Shown here piece after piece: positions 23,220 through 30,011 of a stretch of 33,967 nt of DNA. The first letter of the stretch is position 1, and each line of letters begins with the position of its first letter. Position numbers and translations under genes: made by a program. This DNA comes from a virus: positions 1 through 33,967 of IMG/VR virus record IMGVR_UViG_3300033150_002012. One strand, written 5' to 3'. The notes beneath the pieces are model-generated. The model had not been told where the DNA came from, made no database searches, and worked only from the letters and a program-made list of their open reading frames with translations.

Positions 23220-23585
23220 ATGGTTTTAACCAATACCCTTTTGAATGATATAAAACAGCAAGTAAAGAATAGGATAATAAATACTCACACTTACGGAGCA
23301 ATAGGAACAGGAACTACAAGTGCGAGTGCTACGGATACAGCATTAGAAAGCGAAGTATTAAGAAAAGCAAGGCAGGAATACACCGAAGGAACAGATGATG
23401 TAACGATAAGCACTTGGATAGCAAGCACAGAGGCGAATGGAAACACAATAAGCGAACACGGAATTTTTGATGCAAGTTCCGGAGGAAATATGTGGAACAG
23501 GTTTGTATTCACAGGAATTAGCAAAACTTCGGATATAGAATTGTGGTTTGATGTGCAAATAACAATAACTGTTGAGGAAGCTTAA
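23220..23585 (+). CDS. Tail-tip/fibre-associated protein (paralogue of 12312 product)
   Basis: The ATG at 23220 follows AGGTGAGAGGT; an in-frame GTG at 23211 lies in that signal. The 121-residue protein has GAIGTGTTSASATDTALE, then HGIFDASSGGNMWNRFVFTGI and a beta-rich end (WFDVQITITVEEA). The order and spacing of motifs match the 12312 gene. Two paralogues at opposite ends of the tail region suggest duplication and separate attachment points, perhaps neck and tip. Confidence 0.7.
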   Translation: MVLTNTLLNDIKQQVKNRIINTHTYGAIGTGTTSASATDTALESEVLRKARQEYTEGTDDVTISTWIASTEANGNTISEHGIFDASSGGNMWNRFVFTGISKTSDIELWFDVQITITVEEA

Positions 23586-23612
23586 TACTCACTTAAAAGG
23601 GGTGATTGAAAA

Positions 23613-23891
23613 ATGTGGCAGGAGATTTGGAACATAATAAAACACTATATAGGGAAGCTGATAGCCACAGGCGGAACGCTAACGCTAACAGTAGGAACTT
23701 ATACGATAACAATAGTGTTCAGCGAAGCGACAGGCATAAAGCTTACGCCAGAGAGCATAGATGCAATAGTGAGGGCTTTGATTTCTCTATTGGCAGGATA
23801 TAGTGTATGGCAGAACGGCGTAGTGAAAGCGTTTAAACCTAAATATACCAAAGCAAGATATGGAGAGGAAAAAAGCATACTTGAGTTTTAA
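23613..23891 (+). CDS. Holin-like small membrane protein
   Basis: The 92-residue protein follows AAAGGGGTGATTG. Two hydrophobic segments are visible, around 14-36 (IGKLIATGGTLTLTVGTYTI) and 47-66 (IDAIVRALISLLAGYSVWQN), followed by a basic C-terminus. The ISLLAGYSVWQN ending of the second helix is like that of several small phage holins. It is the last gene of the late block, where holins commonly lie. Function is inferred. Confidence 0.55.
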   Translation: MWQEIWNIIKHYIGKLIATGGTLTLTVGTYTITIVFSEATGIKLTPESIDAIVRALISLLAGYSVWQNGVVKAFKPKYTKARYGEEKSILEF

Positions 23892-23894
23892 GCT

Positions 23895-23948
23895 TATACA
23901 ATAGAATATATAAAATAAGGGGCTTTTCTATACAGCAGAATGTATAAA
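23895..23948 (+). repeat. Two 20-base imperfect direct repeats
   Basis: Bases 23895-23914 and 23929-23948 match at 17 of 20 positions (TATACA-xx-AGAAT-x-TATAAA), 34 bases apart. Each contains a TATAC...(G/A)TATA dyad. They may be protein-binding sites or duplicated TATA elements at the late-block end. Confidence 0.6.
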
Positions 23949-23960
23949 CCTCTTTTTTAT
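23918..23960 (+). terminator. Terminator after late genes
   Basis: AGGGG...CTATAC (23918-23933) can pair imperfectly with GTATAAACCTCT (23942-23953). It is followed by T-runs to 23967. It separates the late block from the A+T-rich region. Confidence 0.5.
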
Positions 23961-23997
23961 TTTTTTATTTGATTAATGTCTAATTTTAAAATAGGTA

Positions 23998-24079
23998 TAT
24001 GATAATATATTATCTTAAAAAATAATACTTTATAATATAATATATTATAAAATATGATAAAATACGATAATATATTATC
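23998..24079. other. A+T-rich palindrome cluster; candidate origin or operator
   Basis: The non-coding stretch 23892-24178 is the largest in the window and nearly all A and T from 23950 on. It carries the perfect 14-base palindrome GATAATATATTATC twice (24001-24014 and 24066-24079). Between them is an inverted repeat with 10-base arms, TTTATAATAT and ATATTATAAA, around AAT (24029-24051). Just downstream lie two ribbon-helix-helix-like regulator genes that could bind such sites. Easy melting also suits an origin. Neither use is shown. Confidence 0.6.
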
Positions 24080-24132
24080 ATATCTCTGTTTTTGATTTAT
24101 TATTTATTCTCTCTTTTAAAAAAACTAAAAAC

Positions 24133-24150
24133 ATAAATATATAAATATTT
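24133..24150 (+). promoter_or_regulatory. TATA-like promoter for the early/regulatory gene block
   Basis: ATAAATATATAAATATTT lies 29 to 46 bases before the ATG at 24179, whose own ribosome site is AGGTGAGA. Background A+T content makes the exact box uncertain. Confidence 0.4.
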
Positions 24151-24178
24151 ATGACTAATATATATTATAGGTGAGAAA

Positions 24179-24316
24179 ATGAAGGTGCTAAAAGCTATTA
24201 CAATAGATGTTGAGGTTTTCAAAAAGTGGAGAGAAAAATATCCTCTTATTCCTTTTTCTCGTTGGGTTAATCAAAAGCTCAAAGAGGAGGTTGGAGATGA
24301 GCGATTGGATAATTAA
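24179..24316 (+). CDS. Small ribbon-helix-helix-like DNA-binding protein
   Basis: The ATG follows AGGTGAGAAA. The 45-residue product has a short strand (KAITIDVEVF) and two helices with PFSRWVNQKLKEEV, the size and layout of a ribbon-helix-helix repressor. The next gene starts with a clearly related segment, so the two are a tandem duplication. It lies just downstream of the palindrome cluster and may control it. It overlaps the next gene by 20 bases. Confidence 0.6.
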   Translation: MKVLKAITIDVEVFKKWREKYPLIPFSRWVNQKLKEEVGDERLDN

Positions 24317-24752
24317 ATCAGTTAGAATAAAAAGAGAAAGCTTTGAGCGATGGAAATCAACGCATAAGTATTTTTCTTTTTCTCGTTGGGTGCAAATGAT
24401 GTTAGATATGGAAAATGGAGGAAAAGACCAAGTTATAAAAGAGCTTGCTGAAGAGTTTGAAAAAGTAAAAGAAAACGAGCCTGTAATTCTGATAAAAGAA
24501 GAGGAAAAAAGAAAAAAATTAGAAACAGATTCATTGGCTGAAAAAGAGGAAGTAAGAAGTTTAGTTAGAGCATTCAAAAAGCTAATGCCTATTGTTCTTT
24601 ACGGAAATGCTTTAGAAAAAGAAATGGCAGATAAAAAGATAAATAAAATAAAGCAAATCCTATTAAAAAAATACAATATAGATGCTCAAAGATTAACTGA
24701 ATTAGCAAATCTCGTTGGAACAGGTGAGGAAAATGCCGGACAAGATAGATGA
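24297..24752 (+). CDS. Ribbon-helix-helix-like regulator with long helical C-terminus
   Basis: The ATG at 24297 follows GAGGAGGTTGGAG; the frame is open further upstream but no better start is seen. The first 36 residues (IIKSVRIKRESFERWK ... FSFSRWVQMML) match the 24179 product. The remaining 115 residues are charged and helical, with a coiled coil around 45-90, and may drive oligomerisation or a partner contact. The total length is 151 residues. A regulator of the early block is likely. Confidence 0.6.
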   Translation: MSDWIIKSVRIKRESFERWKSTHKYFSFSRWVQMMLDMENGGKDQVIKELAEEFEKVKENEPVILIKEEEKRKKLETDSLAEKEEVRSLVRAFKKLMPIVLYGNALEKEMADKKINKIKQILLKKYNIDAQRLTELANLVGTGEENAGQDR

Positions 24753-24984
24753 ATTTATGAAGGTAGTGTTTTTCAATCTCAAAAATGCAGGCATAGATGT
24801 AAATAAGCAGAGGCATATATCAACGGGCTCTCTGATGCGAGCCATAAAAAACTATTTCAACTTAAAAACCGATAAGACAGCAAAAGAATACATAAAAAGA
24901 ATGGTAGAAAAAGGCTACCTTGAAACAGGATTTGGAAGCTTCAAAATAACCGATAGTGCAATAGCGATTTTTGGTAAAAATTAA
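24733..24984 (+). CDS. Winged-helix-like small protein
   Basis: The ATG at 24733 follows GGTGAGG. The 83-residue protein has helices then a recognition-like segment (SLMRAIKNYFNLKTDKTAKEYIKRMVEKGYLE) followed by a beta-turn wing (TGFGSFKITDS), a layout typical of winged-helix DNA-binding proteins. It is the third gene of a regulator block that ends at 24984. A new promoter follows. Confidence 0.55.
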   Translation: MPDKIDEFMKVVFFNLKNAGIDVNKQRHISTGSLMRAIKNYFNLKTDKTAKEYIKRMVEKGYLETGFGSFKITDSAIAIFGKN

Positions 24985-25040
24985 CAATCTGATTTCAAAT
25001 TTTACGTTTTTTCATAGAAAAATCCTTAAAATTCAGTAAA

Positions 25041-25057
25041 AACATATATTTAAAAAT
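25041..25057 (+). promoter_or_regulatory. TATA-like promoter before 25109
   Basis: AACATATATTTAAAAAT lies in the 124-base gap after the winged-helix gene. A start about 25 bases on leaves a short leader before the AAAAAAGGAGGTCGGG ribosome site. Confidence 0.5.
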
Positions 25058-25108
25058 ACATATGCTTTTATATTATAATATAAAAAAAATAAAAAAGGAG
25101 GTCGGGAG

Positions 25109-25552
25109 ATGAAGATAAAGGTTGCAATTCAAAATAGTGAGCCTTTCCTAATTCTTCGCTATGAAGCAGATGAGTGGGAAACCCTCAAGAAAAAGCTTGA
25201 AAGCTTTGGGTTGGAAAAAGCCCATACAGTGAGGGGATTTGGGTCTAATTCTTTTTGGTTTTATCGTGATAGAAATGCAAATTTATTCCAATACCTGAAA
25301 AAGATTTATTCTATCTCAATTCAAGATGATATAAACGCTTCGCTGATTGGTGGTTATCCACAATTCAATGTTGCCCTATTTCGAGTAATTCCAGATGAGC
25401 AAGGCGAGGTAAAAATCAAGCTAAATAATTTTCTTTCTATTTTGGAGGTAAGTCGTTTAGTGAGTTGGATAGCCACAGGGATAAAAGCTCTACTGGAGAT
25501 AGCAAATGGAGTTGAGTTTGACTTAACACTTAAAAAGAAGGTGATAGAATGA
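25109..25552 (+). CDS. Unknown protein preceding amidoligase
   Basis: The ATG follows a strong AAAGGAGGTCGGG. The 147-residue protein is alpha/beta with no recognised catalytic motif. Notable stretches are TVRGFGSNSFWFYRDRNANLF and a hydrophobic helix SRLVSWIATGIKALLEIANG near 115-134. Its stop overlaps the amidoligase start (ATGA), so it is probably co-translated with the amidoligase and glutamine amidotransferase and may act with them. Confidence 0.75.
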   Translation: MKIKVAIQNSEPFLILRYEADEWETLKKKLESFGLEKAHTVRGFGSNSFWFYRDRNANLFQYLKKIYSISIQDDINASLIGGYPQFNVALFRVIPDEQGEVKIKLNNFLSILEVSRLVSWIATGIKALLEIANGVEFDLTLKKKVIE

Positions 25553-26313
25553 GGAGCAAGTATATCCAGAGCGTAGGAATAGAGCTTGAGGGAGGAATTA
25601 ATAACGATGACCTCAAAAAAGTTTACAATTGGTTGGAAAGGAACAAGCTTAAAAAGTATTTTTCAGAAGGTCCCGATGGTAGCATTTCAGGGCTTGATGC
25701 AGATATTTACATTGAATTGAAGTTTTGGCAAAATTTGAAGGATATAGATAATTTATTTGAATTTTTGAAAATTGTTTATAATAATGGTTTTGTAACTAAC
25801 AGAAGTTGCGGATTTCACGTCCATTTAAGATTAAAGAATATTGAACATTGGAAGATTTTTTCTTATAGGCGGTTTTTCAGAGAGTTCGTAAGAGAATACA
25901 AAAAATCTTTCAAGAGTGATAAATACTTGCAGCGACTAACAAATGAATACTGCAAAGCTATTTGGAGAGAAAAGGACATTAAAGAGCAAATAAACAACAC
26001 CTATAAAGTAAGTGCAAGGTATAGAGCGATAAACCTCAATGCTGTAAATCTTTATGAAACAGTTGAGATAAGAATAATGCCTTATCAAAGCACTGCAAAC
26101 GAAGCTATAAAATCGCTTAAATGGATAATAAAAACAACACATAAATTGTTCAGAAAGTATAACAAAAAGGCATTGTATGTGAAAAATTATTCTTTTGATG
26201 AAATGTTAGAAGAATACAATAGAGAAGTGAGGTGTTTCAATCCTTCAAATGAGATTGAGTATTATGAAGATATAATCAATAAAAAAATAGAAATAGAGGT
26301 AGGAGGTTGGTAA
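25549..26313 (+). CDS. Phage-type amidoligase (COOH-NH2 ligase, glutamine-synthetase-like fold)
   Basis: The 254-residue protein has the motif string of the phage amidoligase family: GIELEGG (10-16), PDGSI (42-46), YIELKF (54-59), SCGFHVHLRL (87-95 region) and RAINLNAVNLYETVEIRIMPYQ (159-180). These ATP-dependent enzymes join a carboxyl group to an amine. Their gene neighbourhoods often include a class II glutamine amidotransferase, exactly as here, where the next gene is one. Proposed roles for such pairs are peptide tagging or modification of cell-surface or small-molecule targets; the substrate here is unknown. Confidence 0.8.
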   Translation: MRSKYIQSVGIELEGGINNDDLKKVYNWLERNKLKKYFSEGPDGSISGLDADIYIELKFWQNLKDIDNLFEFLKIVYNNGFVTNRSCGFHVHLRLKNIEHWKIFSYRRFFREFVREYKKSFKSDKYLQRLTNEYCKAIWREKDIKEQINNTYKVSARYRAINLNAVNLYETVEIRIMPYQSTANEAIKSLKWIIKTTHKLFRKYNKKALYVKNYSFDEMLEEYNREVRCFNPSNEIEYYEDIINKKIEIEVGGW

Positions 26314-26315
26314 AG

Positions 26316-27089
26316 ATGTGCCGATTGGGTTTTTTCAGCTTGAAAGAAGAAAAGGATTTAACGGATAAAGTGAGGTTGTTTACAACCTACTTTAGCCAAA
26401 GCAATCCACAGGGAACAGGGGTTGCTTGGTTTAATAGCAAGCTGGAAGTAGAAAAAGCTCCAGAGAATGCAGTAGTTTTCTGGCTAAGGAAAAACAAGTT
26501 ACAGATTAAAACAGATACAGTTATATGGCATACGAGGTTTGCAACGAATGGAAGTGTTAAGTGGAAAAACACACACCCGTTTTGGGTTGGCAGTATTGCA
26601 ATGGTGCATAATGGCGTTTTGAGTAATTACTATGATGCAAAACGAGAGCTTGAAGAAAGGGGGGCAAAGTTTCACAGCGATACAGATAGTGAGGTTCTTT
26701 TGTGGGCTTATGTTTTTGAGAAAGAAAACTTTATTAAGTATTTAAGGAAAAAAGAAGTAGGAGGCACAGCAACAGTTCTTATAATGAAAGGCAGAACAAT
26801 ATTAGCATATACAAATAATAAGGCATTGGTAATTTACAAAGCCAGCAATGGTTATGTTGGAGCAAGTGAAAATGTGTTTGGTGATTATTCAGTAAGGCAA
26901 ATCAAGGTAAAGCCACATAGACTTTATTTCTTTAAGAAAGGAAATTTGCTTTCAGTAAAGAAGGTAGGTAGTTTGAAGTGGGAAAGTTGTTACAATAGGG
27001 AGTTTCGTTATAGTAATTGGAATTGGTCTTATCAAACCAAGATAGATGATGCTTATGGATATGTATATCCCACAGGAGGTGTTAGATAA
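26316..27089 (+). CDS. Class II glutamine amidotransferase (Ntn-hydrolase)
   Basis: The ATG at 26316 is chosen because Cys must follow Met; an in-frame TTG at 26307 would bury it. After Met removal Cys2 becomes the N-terminal nucleophile. Conserved features are QGTGVAW (32-38), WHTRFATNGS with Arg74 (71-80), HNGVLSNY (98-105) and SDTDSE (121-126), together a complete glutaminase site of 257 residues. It releases ammonia from glutamine. The likely partner is the adjacent amidoligase. An alternative is QueC or preQ0-DNA, since GAT-QueC fusions make archaeosine-type bases. Confidence 0.85.
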   Translation: MCRLGFFSLKEEKDLTDKVRLFTTYFSQSNPQGTGVAWFNSKLEVEKAPENAVVFWLRKNKLQIKTDTVIWHTRFATNGSVKWKNTHPFWVGSIAMVHNGVLSNYYDAKRELEERGAKFHSDTDSEVLLWAYVFEKENFIKYLRKKEVGGTATVLIMKGRTILAYTNNKALVIYKASNGYVGASENVFGDYSVRQIKVKPHRLYFFKKGNLLSVKKVGSLKWESCYNREFRYSNWNWSYQTKIDDAYGYVYPTGGVR

Positions 27090-27211
27090 TGGATTGGATA
27101 GAGTTTGTTAAGAATACGCCAGACCAAATCAGAGTGCCAAAAATAAGGCACGAAAAAGCATTGATTTTAGAGGAGGTCGATAAAAATGAGACAGGTAAAA
27201 AAGGTTTTTGA
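27089..27211 (+). CDS. Very small protein, 40 residues
   Basis: The start overlaps the previous stop (TAATG) and follows AGGAGGTG. The product begins MDWIEFVKNTPDQIRVPKIR and ends in the ribosome-site region of the next gene, overlapping it by 26 bases. It has no recognised motif. It may be a genuine small protein or a coupling leader. Confidence 0.45.
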   Translation: MDWIEFVKNTPDQIRVPKIRHEKALILEEVDKNETGKKGF

Positions 27212-27542
27212 AGAAAAGTTTGCAGGAGTAATGGGGACATATTGGGTTGCCATAGGAAAAAATGCAACTCAATATATAGAATTAGTGATAAGGCAAGCGT
27301 GTGAGGCAGAGAACAGAGAAGACCGTTCAAAAGCGTGTATAGAATACGTTGGCAAGGATTTTGTTATTTTTAGTTTGCCAAACTTTGGCAGAGTAAGAAG
27401 AAGAATAAAATATAGATTAGAAAGACAAACACATCACCAAATTTGGTTAGTTACTTTAAATCCTTTATCTAAAAAAATCCATTGCACAAAATTAAATGAT
27501 GCTCAAAAAAATGAAAAGGAGGTTGGTCTATGGAGAGGTTGA
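27186..27542 (+). CDS. Unknown basic protein, 118 residues
   Basis: The ATG follows GAGGAGGTCG. The protein is basic, with VRRRIKYRLERQTHHQIWLV in the second half and a central CEAENREDRSKAC segment. An alpha/beta fold is likely. No family is recognised. It overlaps the next gene by 13 bases and belongs to the same early operon. Confidence 0.7.
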   Translation: MRQVKKVFEEKFAGVMGTYWVAIGKNATQYIELVIRQACEAENREDRSKACIEYVGKDFVIFSLPNFGRVRRRIKYRLERQTHHQIWLVTLNPLSKKIHCTKLNDAQKNEKEVGLWRG

Positions 27543-27889
27543 TAGATTTAGTAATTTGGATGGCAAGAAAGGGATTTGCCGAGAAAGAGATAAAGAAAGT
27601 AGCAAGCGTTTTACAAATACCACGAAAAGAAGCAAAAATAAAAAAGACTGGCGAGAGATGGATTAAACAATTGAAAAGAACAAAGCCAAGAGGATATACA
27701 GCAGAAAAGCTGGAGAAAATCTACAATGAGCTAAAAGATGCAAAACAAATGGATAGCAAAGATGTGGCAAGATTGCTAAATATCACCAGAAGGGCAGCAG
27801 TAAGATTGATGCACTTGTTGGCATTGAAATATCCACACATTGAGGAGTTCTATGAAAAGGGACAGGTAAATATTGTTTGGAGGGAGTGA
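27530..27889 (+). CDS. Helix-turn-helix protein
   Basis: The ATG follows AAAGGAGGTTGG. The 119-residue protein contains a clear helix-turn-helix at about 74-98 (MDSKDVARLLNITRRAAVRLM) and a second helical pair near 19-36 (EKEIKKVASVLQIPRKEAK) that could be another. It ends with a short beta wing (GQVNIVWRE). A DNA-binding regulatory role is likely. Confidence 0.65.
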   Translation: MERLIDLVIWMARKGFAEKEIKKVASVLQIPRKEAKIKKTGERWIKQLKRTKPRGYTAEKLEKIYNELKDAKQMDSKDVARLLNITRRAAVRLMHLLALKYPHIEEFYEKGQVNIVWRE

Positions 27890-27890
27890 A

Positions 27891-28025
27891 ATGGAAAATG
27901 AATGCGTTATTTGTGGAAAAAAGGAATTTAGTGCAGTAGAAATCCCGCACTTTGTTTGTGAGGAATGCAGTAAACGGCATTATAAAGAATTAGAAAAGGA
28001 GGTGCAATTATGGAAATCAGATTAG
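27891..28025 (+). CDS. Small zinc-ribbon protein, 44 residues
   Basis: The ATG follows GGAGTGAA. The product has two cysteine pairs, C5-x2-C8 and C23-x2-C26, separated by 14 residues: a minimal four-Cys zinc knuckle. It overlaps the next gene, whose ribosome site AAAGGAGGTGC lies in its final codons. Small zinc knuckles are frequent in this block and in archaeal viruses generally. Confidence 0.6.
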   Translation: MENECVICGKKEFSAVEIPHFVCEECSKRHYKELEKEVQLWKSD

Positions 28026-28270
28026 GCAATTTGGGAACCAAGAATAGAAATATGATAACAATTGAAAACAATGGCAAGAGCGTAAATCTTTATTTCAGTT
28101 ATTCCACTTTGGTAGCAGTAGATAATATTGTAGCTGAAAACCGATGGAGTAAAACAACGGGCAGGTTTTTGAACTTGCTCCAGCCTGATAAAAAGAAAAG
28201 AGTTGATTGGCAAATAGTAAAGAAAGAAGCAGAAAGAAGATTGAAGGAAGTATTATGCTCAAAAAAATAA
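28010..28270 (+). CDS. Small conserved phage/archaeal protein (SYSTLVA type)
   Basis: The 86-residue protein contains LYFSYSTLVAVDN and ENRWSKTTGRFLNLL. I recognise this pattern (SY.T.VA...TT..HL) from many small phage and archaeal proteins of unknown function. Its leader, AAGGAGGTGCAATTATGGA (27996-28014), is repeated exactly before the ribbon-helix-helix gene at 29996, suggesting shared translational control or recent copying. Confidence 0.6.
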   Translation: MEIRLGNLGTKNRNMITIENNGKSVNLYFSYSTLVAVDNIVAENRWSKTTGRFLNLLQPDKKKRVDWQIVKKEAERRLKEVLCSKK

Positions 28271-28285
28271 AAAGGAGGGATTTGT

Positions 28286-28753
28286 TTGGAAAAAATAAAA
28301 GGAAGAATAGATGCAATTGAGAGAAACAGGACAGGAGTAAAAATTGATGGCAAGTGGTATAATGTAGAACAAGATGCACAAAAGTTTATTCCAGAGAAAG
28401 GCAAGCAAGTGATAGCACAGCTTAAAAATGGAAAAATCAGCTTCATAAAGGAAAGCAAAGAAGCAGAAAAGAAAGAAGAGCAAGAAGTAACAGAGCCAGA
28501 AGTAGAAAGAAAAGCAGTTTATACAGCAGAAGATATAAAAGAGATGATTGAAAACATAAGAGCAAGGTTGTTCGGCGAATTAAAGTGGGCATTGATAGCA
28601 ACAAACGATGCTATACTTGAAGCAGAAAAAGAATTGCAGAAAAAGTTTAACTTCACAAATGAAGACATAGAAAAATTAGCAGCGATGCTTTTTATTCAAT
28701 TTCAGAGAGAGTATGCAAAATTAAAGAATTTGATAGAGGGGGATGATAAATGA
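28286..28753 (+). CDS. Possible OB-fold protein with helical C-terminus
   Basis: The TTG start follows AAAGGAGGG at good spacing. Residues 1-55 are beta-rich (KIKGRIDAIERNRTGVKIDGKWYNV ... GKQVIAQLKNGKISFI), resembling a small OB-like barrel. A charged linker and a helical C-terminal half follow (residues 75-155). Single-stranded nucleic-acid binding is a reasonable guess, since no other candidate SSB is visible in this genome, but it is not established. Confidence 0.6.
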   Translation: MEKIKGRIDAIERNRTGVKIDGKWYNVEQDAQKFIPEKGKQVIAQLKNGKISFIKESKEAEKKEEQEVTEPEVERKAVYTAEDIKEMIENIRARLFGELKWALIATNDAILEAEKELQKKFNFTNEDIEKLAAMLFIQFQREYAKLKNLIEGDDK

Positions 28754-29094
28754 AGAAAAAGGTTGTTAAAACTTGGGAGGAGTTTAAGCAGAGTTTCAAA
28801 GAACCAGAAAAGTGGGAACTCCCTGTGCTTTCTCCAAATGACATATTAGAGGCAATAACACAGCTTATCGAAGAAAATGCAGAAATGGTTACAACAATAG
28901 AAGTGCTTGATAAAATAAGAGAAAAGAAGAAGTATTCAGATTTCTGGATGGGCGTAGCTTTAGCAAGGACAGAGCCAATTTTCAAAGAGCTTTCAAAAAA
29001 GATGTTTGGCAAACCGATTAAATTGAAAAGGGCTGAAGATGTTAAAGAACTTATGAAGGAGGTAGATAGCGATGAAAATAAGATTGCGATGTAA
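28750..29094 (+). CDS. Unknown protein, 114 residues
   Basis: The ATG overlaps the previous stop (ATGA) and follows GAGGGGGATG. The protein is charged and mainly helical (TWEEFKQSFKEPEKWELPV, then LEAITQLIEENAEMVTTIEVLDKIREK). No motif identifies a function. Coupling to the preceding OB-like gene suggests they work together. It overlaps the next gene by 23 bases. Confidence 0.65.
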   Translation: MKKKVVKTWEEFKQSFKEPEKWELPVLSPNDILEAITQLIEENAEMVTTIEVLDKIREKKKYSDFWMGVALARTEPIFKELSKKMFGKPIKLKRAEDVKELMKEVDSDENKIAM

Positions 29095-29293
29095 AAAAAC
29101 AAAGAAAGTAAAAGAGGAAAAGGCAGACGAAACCAAAGTAACTTACTATTATTATCTTGAAAGTGAAGAAGGCTATAAAGTTACAATACGAAGCGAAGAC
29201 CCTATCCAAATTCACAGAGAAGACGAGTTTATTCTAAAAAAGCAAAAAGCACAACAGGAAGTAGGCAGTTTTTCAGAACCTAAAGCGGAGTGA
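29072..29293 (+). CDS. Unknown small protein, 73 residues
   Basis: The ATG follows AAGGAGGTAG. The first third is very basic; the middle is beta-rich (VTYYYYLESEEGYKVTIRSEDP). It resembles a small beta barrel or nucleic-acid-binding fold but matches no family I know. Confidence 0.6.
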   Translation: MKIRLRCKKTKKVKEEKADETKVTYYYYLESEEGYKVTIRSEDPIQIHREDEFILKKQKAQQEVGSFSEPKAE

Positions 29294-29297
29294 TGCG

Positions 29298-29504
29298 ATG
29301 ATAAATATGCCTGTTAGGTATTTAGGCAAGGGCTGGTGGGAAGTAAAAGGAAAATACTTAGTGAAGTTAAGACCAAAGCCAACCTGCTCTTGCCTTTACT
29401 TTTCTTTATTTCAGCGAGAATGCAAGCATATTAAATTCATTAAAAGAAAGGAAAAAATACTAAAGGAGATAAGAAAATGCAGGACGAAAAAATCTACCAA
29501 ATAA
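29298..29504 (+). CDS. SWIM-type zinc finger protein
   Basis: The 68-residue protein has the SWIM signature C30-x-C32 ... C42-x-H44 (CSCLYFSLFQRECKHI), preceded by a beta hairpin (WWEVKGKYLVKL) as in SWIM domains. These bind DNA or proteins and occur in helicase, transposase and recombination partners. Here the domain stands alone. It shortly precedes a PD-(D/E)xK-like protein, so a shared DNA-processing role is possible. Confidence 0.7.
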   Translation: MINMPVRYLGKGWWEVKGKYLVKLRPKPTCSCLYFSLFQRECKHIKFIKRKEKILKEIRKCRTKKSTK

Positions 29505-29632
29505 TAGATATTGTATTAGACCATACGATAGTAGATGGGGTTGAAGACCCTGAATTTGAAGTTTGGAATGTTCAAGAAGTAAAGAAAAAAATAAAAGAAA
29601 TCATAGGTGAAAGCAATGGTAACAGCAGATAA
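29477..29632 (+). CDS. Small acidic protein, 51 residues
   Basis: The ATG follows AAGGAGATAAG and overlaps the SWIM gene by 28 bases. The product is acidic and helical (IYQIIDIVLDHTIVDGVEDPEFEVW) and ends inside the next gene. It is preserved between two well-supported genes with a good ribosome site. Function unknown. Confidence 0.5.
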   Translation: MQDEKIYQIIDIVLDHTIVDGVEDPEFEVWNVQEVKKKIKEIIGESNGNSR

Positions 29633-29939
29633 ACTGCAAAAGATAGAATTAGGAAGCAGAAGGCATATAAATTGTGTCAGGTTCGGCAAGAATGAAAGCT
29701 TAATGCACGCTTTAAAAAAAGCAGAAGTTTGCTATCATTTACGCCAAGCAGGCTATAACTTCATTACAGAATGCAAATTTACAAACAAAGCAAGGGCAGA
29801 TATTTATGTATTAGAAGATGATACAGCAATAGAGATTTGCCACACAGAGAAAGAAAAGAGCATAGTAAAAAAGAGAAAAGCATATCCTTGCAATGTGGTA
29901 GCAATGAAAGTAGATGAAAAAAGTTATGTGGAGGAATAG
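29616..29939 (+). CDS. PD-(D/E)xK-like nuclease-fold protein
   Basis: The ATG at 29616 follows AGGTGAAAG; an in-frame GTG lies in that signal. The 107-residue protein has Glu52 (ITECKF), RADIYV with Asp62, and AIEICHTEKE with Glu73, which fits the acidic core of restriction-like nucleases. The usual Lys after Glu73-x is Cys75, so the catalytic Lys has moved (for example to Lys79 or Lys81) or activity is lost. A role in DNA repair, recombination or host DNA cleavage is possible. Confidence 0.6.
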   Translation: MVTADKLQKIELGSRRHINCVRFGKNESLMHALKKAEVCYHLRQAGYNFITECKFTNKARADIYVLEDDTAIEICHTEKEKSIVKKRKAYPCNVVAMKVDEKSYVEE

Positions 29940-29942
29940 GTT

Positions 29943-30011
29943 ATGATAGATATAAAAATATTTTCATATCAAATAATAGATAAGGAGGTGCAATTATGGA
30001 TAAAAGAATAA
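29943..30011 (+). CDS. Mini-ORF, 22 codons, possibly a leader peptide
   Basis: ATG at 29943, TAA at 30009-30011. It follows the nuclease gene with a GGAGGAA site and overlaps the next start. It may only couple translation to the next gene. Confidence 0.25.
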   Translation: MIDIKIFSYQIIDKEVQLWIKE

